Assembly: GCA_023424725.1 (NCBI GenBank)
Contig: JAFADQ010000168.1
Location: 1 to 15,677 of the forward strand
Source: Bacteroidota bacterium
Lineage (GTDB): Bacteria > Bacteroidota > Bacteroidia > Cytophagales > Hymenobacteraceae
DNA: 15,677 nt
Direction: 5' to 3'
The notes under the pieces were generated by a model. That model saw nothing but the letters and a program-made list of their open reading frames with translations, made no database searches and was not told where the DNA came from. Shown one piece after another: positions 6,533 through 14,171 of the stretch. The position numbers and the translations under genes were made by a program. Position 1 is the first letter of the stretch. Every line of letters starts with the position of its first letter.

Positions 6533-7549
6533 TTAACGCGACGCTTCGCCAGCGGCTTCTTCAAACAACGGCTGCACCTCTGCCCTTATCCTGCAATCTT
6601 TCAGAAGCCCGAAACTTTTCCCTTGCAACACTCCATTTTTTGGCGCTTGCAGCTCTTGCACGTTTCCTTTCCAGAGGCCTATCAAATCATGGTCCGACAA
6701 TTCATCATCATCATAAAACTTAATTTGCACCGAGTCTGTTTCGGCGAATATAAATTTGCGCGAGCCGGTGGTAGCAGAAAACTCAACGCTGTTCTTGCTG
6801 ATCGGGGAAGTGTAAATGCGTTCGTTTCCGGCAAATAGCCACCAGCACAAATCGGGGTAACCACTGCCGGTAAGCCTGAAATCGTAGCTGTGAGGGTCTT
6901 TTTTAGTGCCATCTACGGCAAAATGCTCTACCGCAATCTGGCCTGCATACAACTTGGGTTGCCGTATACCAATGCGTACTTTCAGCAAAATATCCGGCTC
7001 CGTTTTGCGCGCCTGCCCGGTTTGGTGCGGATAGCCTTTTACCATCGCCACTACCTCTTGTGCATTCTCTTTCAACCCCAAATTCCGGTACGGAAAAAAC
7101 ACTTCGGGCGGCGCGAAAGTACTTGTCCGGAAAATGTGTTCCTGGCTTACAATCGTGCGTAAACTGTCCGGCGAAATAATGGTTTGCGCGTGTTGCAGCG
7201 GGGTTCCGTCGGGCAATTGCAACTCGGCCACCAGGCGGTAGCTATCGTACTCAAAATCCGACACGTCGCGCAGCAGCACGTCGTTCATCCGGGTTAGCGC
7301 GAACTTAAAATTCAGGGCAATGCCGCCGGTGTGCCCGGTTACGGCTTCCGGGTTTACGGTAATATAATCCAGCACAAAATCGCCGCTGTATTTTTCGTGC
7401 TCTATTTTATACCAAAGCCCTTTTTCTTTATTCACCCACACCTGTTGGTTTTGCTGGCTGCAGGCGGCAAAAAACAGGGCAACAGCCACCCACCACACGC
7501 TGCCAACATGCAAGTAAATTAGTGGAGATGTAAATTTTAACCGCAGCAA
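6533..7549 (-). CDS. Putative lipoprotein with C2-like C-terminal module
   Basis: I do not recognise a named family. The product (338 residues from the TTG at 7549) has a basic N-terminus, a hydrophobic stretch (residues about 15-28) and a lipobox FAAC with Cys30, followed by SQQNQQ, so it is probably an envelope lipoprotein. Residues about 45-200 look beta-rich with no known motif. Residues about 205-300 resemble a C2 beta-sandwich: a GYPDLCWWLF strand like the 'DPYV' strand, an ERIYTSPI strand, and KFYDDDELSDHDLIGLW, which matches the calcium-loop pattern D-x-D-(x)n-DD-IG. That is inference from pattern. No ATG start is available: the frame offers TTG 7549 or later GTG/TTG codons, and TTG 7549 keeps the charged part of the signal peptide. 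It is divergent from the asparaginase gene. Confidence 0.75.
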   Translation of the reverse strand: MLRLKFTSPLIYLHVGSVWWVAVALFFAACSQQNQQVWVNKEKGLWYKIEHEKYSGDFVLDYITVNPEAVTGHTGGIALNFKFALTRMNDVLLRDVSDFEYDSYRLVAELQLPDGTPLQHAQTIISPDSLRTIVSQEHIFRTSTFAPPEVFFPYRNLGLKENAQEVVAMVKGYPHQTGQARKTEPDILLKVRIGIRQPKLYAGQIAVEHFAVDGTKKDPHSYDFRLTGSGYPDLCWWLFAGNERIYTSPISKNSVEFSATTGSRKFIFAETDSVQIKFYDDDELSDHDLIGLWKGNVQELQAPKNGVLQGKSFGLLKDCRIRAEVQPLFEEAAGEASR

Positions 7550-7581
7550 AAGTTTATAAACAGATGTCCGTAAATCGTGCT

Positions 7582-7611
7582 TTTGGTTGCAATATAGTTT
7601 GTATATCTTCC
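7582..7611 (+). promoter_or_regulatory. Possible promoter of the isoaspartyl peptidase gene
   Basis: TTTG (7582-7585) and TATCTTCC (7604-7611, a partial TAnnTTTG match) are separated by 18 bases and precede the ATG at 7615 by three bases. A second near-match, TATAGTTTG, sits at 7593-7601. If either is used, the mRNA has almost no leader. The match is imperfect. Confidence 0.3.
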
Positions 7612-7614
7612 GGT

Positions 7615-8667
7615 ATGAAAAAGCACGGTATTTCTTTGTTGTTTTTTTTGCTTTGTGTTGCCACGGTTTTTGGCCAAAGCAGCCGCATTACGCTTGTAAT
7701 TCATGGTGGCGCAGGCGTAATAAACCGCCAAAATATGACGCCCGAAAAAGAAGCCGCCTACAAACAAGGCCTCACCGAAGCGCTGCAAACCGGCTACAAG
7801 ATCCTGAAAGACGGCGGCACCAGCCTCGATGCCGTAGAAGCCGCCGTAAAAGTAATGGAAGATAATCCGCTTTTTAATGCCGGGAAGGGCGCAGTTTTTA
7901 CCAACGAAGGAAAGAACGAACTCGATGCCGCTATAATGGATGGAAAAACGGGCCTCGCAGGGTCGGTAGCAGGCATTACCACGGTTAAAAATCCGGTTTC
8001 TGCGGCACGGACGGTAATGGAGCAGTCGGAACATGTAATGATGATCGGGCCTGGAGCAGAGGAGTTCGCAAAAGCCAGAGGTTTGGAGATAGTAGATCCG
8101 TCTTATTTCTACACCGATTCTCGCTTTAAGAGTTTGCAGCGCATAAAAGAGAAGGAGGAGGAATTAGGTCAGCCTGCACCCAAACCCGCGCAACCTGCAA
8201 AGCCCAAAAACGATAGCGGCAGCCTGGAAAACCACATCCTGATCGACGGCAAAAAATACGGAACCGTTGGCGCAGTTGCGCTGGATGCGAACGGAAACCT
8301 GGCCGCCGCCACCTCTACCGGCGGCATGACCAACAAGCGCTTCGGCCGCGTTGGCGATGTGCCAATAATAGGCGCTGGAACCTACGCCGATAACAACACC
8401 TGTGCCGTTTCTGCTACCGGCCACGGCGAGTTCTTTATCCGCTCGGTTGTAGCCCACGACATTGCCGCGCTAATGGAATATAAAAAGTGGAGCGTAAAAA
8501 AAGCAGCCGAAGAAGTGGTGCTTAAAAAGCTTGTGAAAAAAGGAGGCGAAGGCGGTGTAATTGCGCTCGATAGAAAAGGGAACTTCGCGATGACTTTTAA
8601 TTCCGAAGGAATGTTTAGAGGTTATATTACTGCCGATGGCGAGATGAAGGTGGAGATGTATAAGTGA
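7615..8667 (+). CDS. Exported isoaspartyl peptidase / type III L-asparaginase (Ntn hydrolase)
   Basis: A 350-residue plant-type asparaginase (IaaA/EcAIII family), which self-cleaves into alpha and beta subunits and hydrolyses isoaspartyl dipeptides and L-asparagine. The start is set at 7615, not at the in-frame ATG at 7564, because MKKHGISLLFFLLCVATVFG is a complete signal peptide with likely cleavage before Gln21; the protein is therefore periplasmic. Family blocks are VIHGGAG (28-34), GGTSLDAVEAAV (67-78), NPLFNAGKGAVF (84-95) and ELDAAIMDG (102-110). The autoproteolytic nucleophile is Thr217 in KYGTVGAVALD, and TSTGGMTNKRFGRVGD (233-248) supplies substrate-binding residues. A Lys/Pro/Glu-rich linker (about 176-205) before the cleavage site corresponds to the flexible end of the alpha chain. 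It appears monocistronic; its neighbour to the left is divergent. Confidence 0.95.
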   Translation: MKKHGISLLFFLLCVATVFGQSSRITLVIHGGAGVINRQNMTPEKEAAYKQGLTEALQTGYKILKDGGTSLDAVEAAVKVMEDNPLFNAGKGAVFTNEGKNELDAAIMDGKTGLAGSVAGITTVKNPVSAARTVMEQSEHVMMIGPGAEEFAKARGLEIVDPSYFYTDSRFKSLQRIKEKEEELGQPAPKPAQPAKPKNDSGSLENHILIDGKKYGTVGAVALDANGNLAAATSTGGMTNKRFGRVGDVPIIGAGTYADNNTCAVSATGHGEFFIRSVVAHDIAALMEYKKWSVKKAAEEVVLKKLVKKGGEGGVIALDRKGNFAMTFNSEGMFRGYITADGEMKVEMYK

Positions 8668-8981
8668 TTGGTTAGTTGTTAGTTGATGATCGTAAAATGT
8701 TAATTATTCTCCTGTTTTTTCTTTAGAAACCGCCCACCCGAACCTGTCATTGCGAGCGGTAGCGTGGCAATCGGGTTGAGCCTATACTCAGTTTATTATT
8801 CACGCATTTTGGCCTTTGCAGGTTTGCCTTCTTTGTAACCAGATTGCCCCGAAATGCTTCGGGATGTTCCACTTCGTGCCTCGCAATGATAATTTAATTT
8901 GCACTGTTTGCTCTCCGTTCTGGCAAAAAAGAGGCATATTTATCCTCATAAATTAACACCTATCAATCAAAAATCAAATAA
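8668..8981. other. Intergenic region between asparaginase and FAD oxidoreductase
   Basis: These 314 bases contain no gene. They start with heptad-like repeats directly after the asparaginase stop (8668-8690, TTAGTTG units), followed by a TCATTGCGAG interspersed repeat (8746-8890) and an AT-rich stretch before the ATG at 8982. No clear TAnnTTTG promoter is visible for the downstream gene. Confidence 0.6.
8746..8890. repeat. Interspersed inverted repeat with TCATTGCGAG ends
   Basis: The left part reads GTCATTGCGAG then CGTGGCAATCGGG (8746-8775). The right part, inverted, again gives TCATTGCGAGGCACGAAG and GGGGCAATCTGG (8838-8890). It contains an internal hairpin CCCGAA/TTCGGG (about 8848-8863). 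The TCATTGCGAG...GCAATC pattern is a widespread intergenic repeat type in many bacteria. Two facing copies with about 60 bases between them suggest one composite palindromic element, possibly MITE-like. No transposase is nearby. Confidence 0.7.
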
Positions 8982-10118
8982 ATGGAGTTAAGCTTTTGGG
9001 AAAAAGAAAGTTATTTCGCCCCCGTAGATGTGGCCATTATCGGTAGCGGAATTGTTGGCTTAAACGCTGCCTGGCACCTGAAAAGGACAAATTCTAACCT
9101 TAAAGTAACCGTTCTGGAGCGCGGACTTTTGCCTACCGGCGCATCGTCGCGCAATGCAGGTTTTGCTTGCTTTGGCAGCCCGTCGGAGCTGCTCTCCGAT
9201 TTGCAGCACCACACCGAAGGTCAGGTTTTTGGTTTGGTAGAAAGGCGCTGGAAAGGACTTGAGAAATTACGCAAAAACCTCGGCGATTCTGTGATAGATT
9301 ACCATCGTTGGGGCGGCTACGAACTGTTTTTTCCGGAAGATGAATTGTACCGGCAATGCGCAGATAAGCTCCCGTATTTAAACAAAATGCTTGCCTCTGT
9401 AATAGGCGAAAAGGAAGTTTTTAAACAAGCCGATACAAAAATATCTCACTTCGGGTTCGGCAAGATCAGCCATTTAATAGAAAGCACCTGCGAGGGCCAA
9501 ATTGATACCGGCAAGATGATAACCGCCCTAACCCGCGAAGTGCAAAGCGCCGGCGTGCAGGTATTGTGCGGCCTGGAAGTAAAAGCGCTATACGACATTG
9601 GCGAATTTCAGGAACTTGTTTTGGCACAAGGCCCAACCATAAAAGCCCGGCAGGTTATTGTATGCACTAATGGTTTCGCGCGGCAGCTTTTGCCCGACTT
9701 AAACGTTGTTCCGGCCCGTGCCCAGGTACTTATTACAGCACCCATCCCCGACCTGAAAATAAAAGGCGTTTTCCACTTCGACGAAGGGTATTACTATTTC
9801 CGCAACATTGGCAACCGTGTGCTTTTTGGCGGCGCCCGCAACCTAGATTTCGCAGGCGAAGAAACCTTCCATTTCGGTACAACTCCGCACATCCAAAATA
9901 AACTGGAACAGATGCTGCAAGAGGTAATTTTGCCCACGACAGAGCATAAAATTGAGCATCGCTGGAGTGGCATTATGGGCATGGGTCAGCAAAAAGGACC
10001 GATTATAAAAGCTGTAAACGATAAAGTGGTGTGCGCTGTGCGGCTTGGCGGCATGGGCGTGGCAATTGGAAGTTTAGTAGGCGAAGAAGCCGCGGAAATG
10101 GTGTTGCAAACGTTGTAA
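8982..10118 (+). CDS. FAD-dependent oxidoreductase, DAO (glycine/D-amino-acid oxidase) family
   Basis: A 378-residue flavoprotein of the DAO superfamily. After a short N-terminal extension comes the Rossmann motif GSGIVG (21-26) with Glu46 ending the second strand, then the signature TGASSRNAGFACFG (52-65), in which the RNAGF segment contacts FAD in this superfamily. A mid-protein substrate domain is followed by the C-terminal block RWSGIMGMGQQKGPI and RLGGMGVAIGSLVG, which completes the FAD site. There is no signal peptide, so it is cytoplasmic. Members oxidise secondary or primary amine groups of amino acids (D-amino acids, glycine, sarcosine and similar); the substrate here cannot be told from sequence or neighbours. 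It is bounded by long intergenic gaps on both sides and is probably monocistronic. Confidence 0.9.
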   Translation: MELSFWEKESYFAPVDVAIIGSGIVGLNAAWHLKRTNSNLKVTVLERGLLPTGASSRNAGFACFGSPSELLSDLQHHTEGQVFGLVERRWKGLEKLRKNLGDSVIDYHRWGGYELFFPEDELYRQCADKLPYLNKMLASVIGEKEVFKQADTKISHFGFGKISHLIESTCEGQIDTGKMITALTREVQSAGVQVLCGLEVKALYDIGEFQELVLAQGPTIKARQVIVCTNGFARQLLPDLNVVPARAQVLITAPIPDLKIKGVFHFDEGYYYFRNIGNRVLFGGARNLDFAGEETFHFGTTPHIQNKLEQMLQEVILPTTEHKIEHRWSGIMGMGQQKGPIIKAVNDKVVCAVRLGGMGVAIGSLVGEEAAEMVLQTL

Positions 10119-10242
10119 GTTATAAAGGCTGAGAATTAAATCCGTCTTCTATTCAAGGCTACAGGTAAGCTAACCCATCATACCCCATAATTCATTTCAT
10201 TATATTTATAAAAATAATAACACTTGCCGGTTTATCCTTGTC

Positions 10243-10250
10243 TATCTTTC
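10243..10250 (+). promoter_or_regulatory. Possible -7 element of the beta-propeller gene
   Basis: TATCTTTC differs from TAnnTTTG at the last base. A TTG lies 16 bases upstream (10224-10226), slightly short of typical spacing. It would give a leader of about 45 bases. The call is weak. Confidence 0.25.
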
Positions 10251-10302
10251 TGAGTAGTATGAGCAATAAAAAAATCCAAAACCAACCGCTAAACCGTATC
10301 CT

Positions 10303-11937
10303 ATGAAAAGAAAATTTTACACGCTAATTACCCTGTTTTTGGCCCTCGCTGGGTTTACCCGGGCGCAAACTCCCGAATTAAATCTTAGCCTTTTCAGCTC
10401 CGGATTCGATAACCCTGTCGGGATTTTTCATGCCGGCGACACCAGCCTTTATGTGGTAGAGCAAAAGGGCAAAATAATAAAAGTATCGGCTACCGGCGTG
10501 GCAAACGCTACTCCGTTTCTGGATATTACCAACCAGGTTACTTACGGTGGCGAGAGAGGTTTGCTGGGGCTGGCTTTTCATCCGGATTTTGCCACTAACG
10601 GTTATTTTTTCGTGAATTATACCGGCGATGATGACTCTACCGTTATTGCCCGTTTTCAGGTTTCTTCTAACCCGGATGTGGCCAATGCGGGCAGCGAGCA
10701 AGTGTTACTTACTATCGCGCAACCCTACGCCAACCACAACGGCGGCAATATTATGTTCGGGCCCGACGGCTATTTATACATCGGCATGGGCGATGGCGGC
10801 AGCGGCGGAGATCCTCAGAATTTCGCTCAGAACACGCAAAGCCTGCTGGGTAAAATGCTGCGGATAGATGTAAATTCTGTGCCGTACAGCGTGCCGTCAA
10901 GTAACCCGTTTGTGGGCAATGCAGCCACTCTAAACGAGATATGGTCTATTGGTTTGCGCAACCCCTGGCGTTTTAGTTTCGATCGAATTACCGGCGATAT
11001 GTGGATTGGCGATGTGGGGCAAAACTCCTGGGAAGAGATTAATTTTGAGCCCGCGAATACAGGCGGCTTAAACTACGGCTGGCGTTGTTACGAGGCCGAT
11101 AATCCGTTTAACACCACTGGTTGCCTGCCGCAAACTGCCTTTACATTTCCGGTGTCGGGTTACCAAAATAATTCTACTAACGGCTGCTCTGTTACCGGCG
11201 GTTTTATGTACCGAGGTGGTAAATATGGGCGGCTATACGGGCATTATTTGTTTACCGATTATTGCAGCGGCCGCTTCCGTTCCGTAAAATCTGATGGCGC
11301 CGGAGGTTTTACCACCACGCAACTCGAGCAATTTTTGCCTTTTCAGTATGCCTCGTTGGGTGAAGATTTTTATGGAGAACTGTATGTTGCCGGAAAAGGA
11401 AACGGTAATATTTACAGGATAGAAGAAACAACCTGCGAACCGACAGCGGTTATTTTAAACCAGGGCCTTGTAAATTTAACTGACACACTTAAAGCAATTT
11501 ATGGTGAAGAAAACACCTATCAATGGTTTATGGATGGCCAGGCTGTGTCTGGAGCAACGAACGTTACGCACATCACGTCGCAGATGGGTAATTACCATGT
11601 CGTGGTTACTAATGCAAATAACTGCACTGCCAACTCCGATACGGTGATAGTGACGATAATTGATGGAATAGAAGAAAATTTTCGGGTTAATAATTTAAGA
11701 ATATTCCCTAATCCGGCTCAAAAAGATTTCACTCTAACTTTTCAGGTTCAAAAATCCGGACCAGTAACCACAGAAATCATCAACACGCTCGGCCAAATTG
11801 TTTATTCAAATACAAAACACATAGAAGCCGGCGACCAGCAAGTGCCAATTTCTGTGCCATCGGCGGCCAAAGGTATGTATTTGCTGCGCTTATCGCATCC
11901 AACGGGAGTTGCTATTACGCGTTTCGTGCTTGAGTAA
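10303..11937 (+). CDS. Secreted GSDH/HHIP-type six-bladed beta-propeller protein with T9SS sorting domain
   Basis: This 544-residue protein has three parts. Residues 1-21 are a signal peptide (cleavage after TRA). Residues about 28-375 are a soluble quinoprotein glucose dehydrogenase/HHIP-like beta-propeller: ERGLLGLAFHPDF (84-96), ANHNGGNIMFGPDGYLYIG (143-161) with His145 in the place of the catalytic His of PQQ glucose dehydrogenase, and GLRNPWRFSFD (217-227) with Arg219 at the PQQ-contacting position. Residues about 380-455 form an Ig/PKD-like domain (YQWFMDG, GNYHVVV). Residues about 460-544 are a T9SS type A sorting domain (RIFPNPAQKDF, GMYLLRL). The protein is thus probably exported, passed through the type IX system and anchored or released at the cell surface. 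Its substrate is uncertain; many GSDH-like proteins are not proven glucose dehydrogenases. A 17-bp terminator stem follows at once. Confidence 0.92.
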   Translation: MKRKFYTLITLFLALAGFTRAQTPELNLSLFSSGFDNPVGIFHAGDTSLYVVEQKGKIIKVSATGVANATPFLDITNQVTYGGERGLLGLAFHPDFATNGYFFVNYTGDDDSTVIARFQVSSNPDVANAGSEQVLLTIAQPYANHNGGNIMFGPDGYLYIGMGDGGSGGDPQNFAQNTQSLLGKMLRIDVNSVPYSVPSSNPFVGNAATLNEIWSIGLRNPWRFSFDRITGDMWIGDVGQNSWEEINFEPANTGGLNYGWRCYEADNPFNTTGCLPQTAFTFPVSGYQNNSTNGCSVTGGFMYRGGKYGRLYGHYLFTDYCSGRFRSVKSDGAGGFTTTQLEQFLPFQYASLGEDFYGELYVAGKGNGNIYRIEETTCEPTAVILNQGLVNLTDTLKAIYGEENTYQWFMDGQAVSGATNVTHITSQMGNYHVVVTNANNCTANSDTVIVTIIDGIEENFRVNNLRIFPNPAQKDFTLTFQVQKSGPVTTEIINTLGQIVYSNTKHIEAGDQQVPISVPSAAKGMYLLRLSHPTGVAITRFVLE

Positions 11938-11953
11938 ATTAAGGCAGATGATT

Positions 11954-12001
11954 AAACAAAAAAGAGCAACTGTTATAAAAAACCGTTGCTCTTTTTTGTT
12001 T
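11954..12001. terminator. Strong bidirectional terminator between convergent genes
   Basis: A perfect 17-bp inverted repeat (11954-11970 with 11985-12001), core AAAAAAGAGCAAC / GTTGCTCTTTTTT, encloses a 14-base loop. The A-tract on one arm is the U-tract of the other direction, so it can end both the beta-propeller gene (+) and the serine hydrolase gene (-). Confidence 0.9.
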
Positions 12002-12030
12002 CTGATGGCCTTAAAATTGGCCTTTGCAGC

Positions 12031-13614
12031 TTACTGTACCTTCTTCAGCTCCAGTTCTGTAAAATCGAAGTCGGGGTTAGGCACGTCCATCTTCATTTCG
12101 GTAATATTGCCTTTCTCGTCGGATACAAACGTTACAGTGCCGCCCGGCAAAAATGTTGGGTGAAGCCAGCTTAGTTCAAATTCGTTTTTGTCCCAGATGT
12201 TAAGTTCGGCTTTGTACAGCGCAGAGGGCACCATTTGCAAAATCAACTTTTTGCCTTCTACAGTTACTGTTACATCGCCGTATAAATCGCTGCGGTAGGT
12301 GCCTGCATATTCTTTCAATTTGTTTGCCGGTTTGCCTTTTTTTGGCCTTTCCAGCTCTCTTTTCGCGGCGGCATCTTCGGCCCTTTTATTCGCGGCTTTC
12401 TTAAAATCCAGCAACACTTTGCTCCAGTCGCGGCCTTCTTTGCCCAGAAACCGGTCGGTAATTTCGTACATCAGCGCATACGGCAACGAATTATCGGTAT
12501 TGGTAAGCACCACAAAACCCAGATTCTCTTCGGGCACCATTACCACCTGCGAGATCATTCCTTCTAAACCGCCGCCGTGGTTCAGCACTTTGCGGCCGTG
12601 GTAATCGAACATGGCCCAACCCAACCCGTATGCCTGAAAATGTTTGTTTGGCCACAACTTTTCGGCACCTTTGCTCATAGGGTTTAGCATGTGGGGCATC
12701 CACATTTCGCGGTGCTGGTCTTCGCTAAAATACATTTTGCCGTTAAGGGTGCCTTTGTTTAGCTGCATCCGTATCCAGCGGGTCATGTCGCTAACGCTTG
12801 AATTTAGCGCCGCCGCAGAGCCGCTGTTGTCGTAGTTAAGGTACGGCACCACCTGCATATTGCCCTTCCAACGCACGTGTGGTTGCGCAACATTGGTAGC
12901 CCCCGACAAATCTTTATAAAAGGCCGTGGTGCGGTTCATCCCGAGGGGCTGCAGGAAACGGTCTTTCACAAACTCGTCCCAGGTTTTGCCGCTAACCGCC
13001 GGAATTATCTCTCCGGCCGCCACAAACATAATATTCTGGTAGCCATACTTGCTCCTGAAACTATACGACGGCTTTATAAAACGGGCGCGGCGCACAATTT
13101 CTTCGCGGCTTATGTTGCTGCCAAACCAAAGCAAATCGCCGCTAAAGGTTTTTAGCCCGCTGCGGTGCGAAAGCAAGTCGCGAATCATCATTTCTTTAGA
13201 AGCGCACTCGTCCTGAAGCTGGAAATATGGCAGGTGCTGAGTTACTTTATCGTCCCAGCTAACTTTTTTCTCGTCTACCAATACAGCCAGGGCGGCCGCC
13301 GTAAACGCTTTAGAATTAGAAGCAATGGCGAAAAGTGTGTTTTCATCTACCGGATTTTTCTTTACGATATCGGTAACGCCAAAGCCTTTCTGGTAAATAA
13401 CGGTATCGTTTTTAACGATGGCGATGGCCAGGCCTGGAATTTCCCAATCTTTGCGGGCCTTTTCTATATATTCTTCCAGCGCCTTTAGGTCTGGCTTGTG
13501 CTGCGCCGGGGCAAAAATTGGCATCCACAGCATCAGCAGCAAGGTTAGGCAAAGGCTGCGCCGGCCATTTTCCGGGGCAAGCGAGGGTAATTTTGTATTG
13601 AAAATGAAATTCAT
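12031..13614 (-). CDS. Exported serine hydrolase (class C beta-lactamase fold) with DUF3471
   Basis: A 527-residue penicillin-binding-protein/AmpC-fold hydrolase. The start is placed at the ATG at 13614; an upstream GTG at 13677 would begin inside the rplT terminator. Residues 1-37 form a signal peptide with an unusually long n-region (MNFIFNTKLPSLAPENGRRS, then LCLTLLLMLW and ending APAQ). The catalytic motifs are complete: SxxK as SNSK (Ser99, Lys102), YxN as YQN (192-194) and HxG as HGGG (346-349). A C-terminal DUF3471 domain (about 425-527, KLKEYAGTYRSDLYGDV onward) follows a basic linker rich in Lys, Ala and Glu. Such proteins are usually periplasmic esterases, D-aminopeptidases or beta-lactamase relatives; resistance should not be assumed from the fold. 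The gene lies in the same sense just downstream of the rplT terminator. Confidence 0.93.
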   Translation of the reverse strand: MNFIFNTKLPSLAPENGRRSLCLTLLLMLWMPIFAPAQHKPDLKALEEYIEKARKDWEIPGLAIAIVKNDTVIYQKGFGVTDIVKKNPVDENTLFAIASNSKAFTAAALAVLVDEKKVSWDDKVTQHLPYFQLQDECASKEMMIRDLLSHRSGLKTFSGDLLWFGSNISREEIVRRARFIKPSYSFRSKYGYQNIMFVAAGEIIPAVSGKTWDEFVKDRFLQPLGMNRTTAFYKDLSGATNVAQPHVRWKGNMQVVPYLNYDNSGSAAALNSSVSDMTRWIRMQLNKGTLNGKMYFSEDQHREMWMPHMLNPMSKGAEKLWPNKHFQAYGLGWAMFDYHGRKVLNHGGGLEGMISQVVMVPEENLGFVVLTNTDNSLPYALMYEITDRFLGKEGRDWSKVLLDFKKAANKRAEDAAAKRELERPKKGKPANKLKEYAGTYRSDLYGDVTVTVEGKKLILQMVPSALYKAELNIWDKNEFELSWLHPTFLPGGTVTFVSDEKGNITEMKMDVPNPDFDFTELELKKVQ

Positions 13615-13637
13615 AGAAATTGAATTTGTTGATTGGG

Positions 13638-13645
13638 CGAAATTA
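13638..13645 (-). promoter_or_regulatory. Possible -7 element of the serine hydrolase gene
   Basis: On the - strand TAATTTCG matches TAnnTTTG at 7 of 8 positions, 23 bases before the ATG. The T-run of the rplT terminator lies about 17-24 bases further upstream, so terminator and promoter nearly overlap. The match is imperfect. Confidence 0.35.
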
Positions 13646-13661
13646 CGGAAAGCAAGGGCAT

Positions 13662-13689
13662 AAAAAAACCCGGCCACAAAAGCCGGGTT
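13662..13689 (-). terminator. Intrinsic terminator of the infC-rpmI-rplT operon
   Basis: On the - strand an 8-bp perfect stem AACCCGGC / GCCGGGTT with a 7-base loop is followed by seven T residues, 35 bases after the rplT stop. This is a classical Rho-independent terminator. Confidence 0.92.
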
Positions 13690-13724
13690 CTTATTTTACT
13701 GCTACTAATTACCTGTGCAGATAA

Positions 13725-14072
13725 TTATTTGTTGATCTGATCTACCAGTGCTTTAAAAGCAGTTGGATGATTCATAGCAAGGTCAGCAAGCACTTTGCGG
13801 TTTAGTTCGATACCTGCCTTGTGAACCTTACCCATAAACTGCGAGTAAGACATGCCGTGCTCGCGTGCACCTGCATTAATACGCTGGATCCAAAGAGCGC
13901 GGAAATCGCGTTTCTTCTGCTTTCTGTCGCGGTAAGCGTAGGTTAAACCTTTCTCAACGGCGTTTTTCGCTACGGTCCAAACATTTTTTCTGCGCCCAAA
14001 GTAACCGCGGGCGAGTTTCATTATTTTTTTTCTGCGGTGGCGCGAGGCTACCGCATTAGTTGCTCTAGGCAT
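13725..14072 (-). CDS. rplT: 50S ribosomal protein L20
   Basis: The 115-residue protein is a full-length L20 (bL20), which binds 23S rRNA early in large-subunit assembly. Recognisable segments are MPRATNAVASRHRRKKIMK, the conserved ARGYFGRRKN (residues 21-30), YAYRDRKQKKRDFRALWIQR and INAGAREHGMSYS. It is the last gene of the thrS-infC-rpmI-rplT cluster and is followed by a terminator. The 99-base gap before it has an A-rich run directly upstream of the ATG and no Shine-Dalgarno sequence. In other bacteria L20 represses translation of rpmI-rplT; that control is not directly visible here. Confidence 0.98.
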   Translation of the reverse strand: MPRATNAVASRHRRKKIMKLARGYFGRRKNVWTVAKNAVEKGLTYAYRDRKQKKRDFRALWIQRINAGAREHGMSYSQFMGKVHKAGIELNRKVLADLAMNHPTAFKALVDQINK

Positions 14073-14171
14073 TTCTTTCTTTTTTTGGTGACTGGCGACC
14101 TCCCTTTCGGTACTTTAGGCCAGGCTCCGGGTTAAACAATTTTACTTTATCTAAACTGAACTTATCAGTAA

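Noticed and set aside
6428..6838. Open frame of 136 codons on the + strand
   Set aside because: Most of it overlaps the lipoprotein gene in antisense, and the rest covers the repeat region; no recognisable protein features.
7564..7614. Upstream in-frame ATG extending the asparaginase
   Set aside because: It would put 17 polar residues in front of a complete signal peptide and lies upstream of the candidate promoter.
7537..8034. Open frame of 165 codons on the - strand opposite the asparaginase
   Set aside because: It is antisense to the signal peptide and conserved Ntn-hydrolase blocks and also runs into the divergent promoter region.
13615..13677. Upstream GTG extending the serine hydrolase by 21 residues
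   Set aside because: It starts inside the rplT terminator stem, and the candidate -7 element lies downstream of it.
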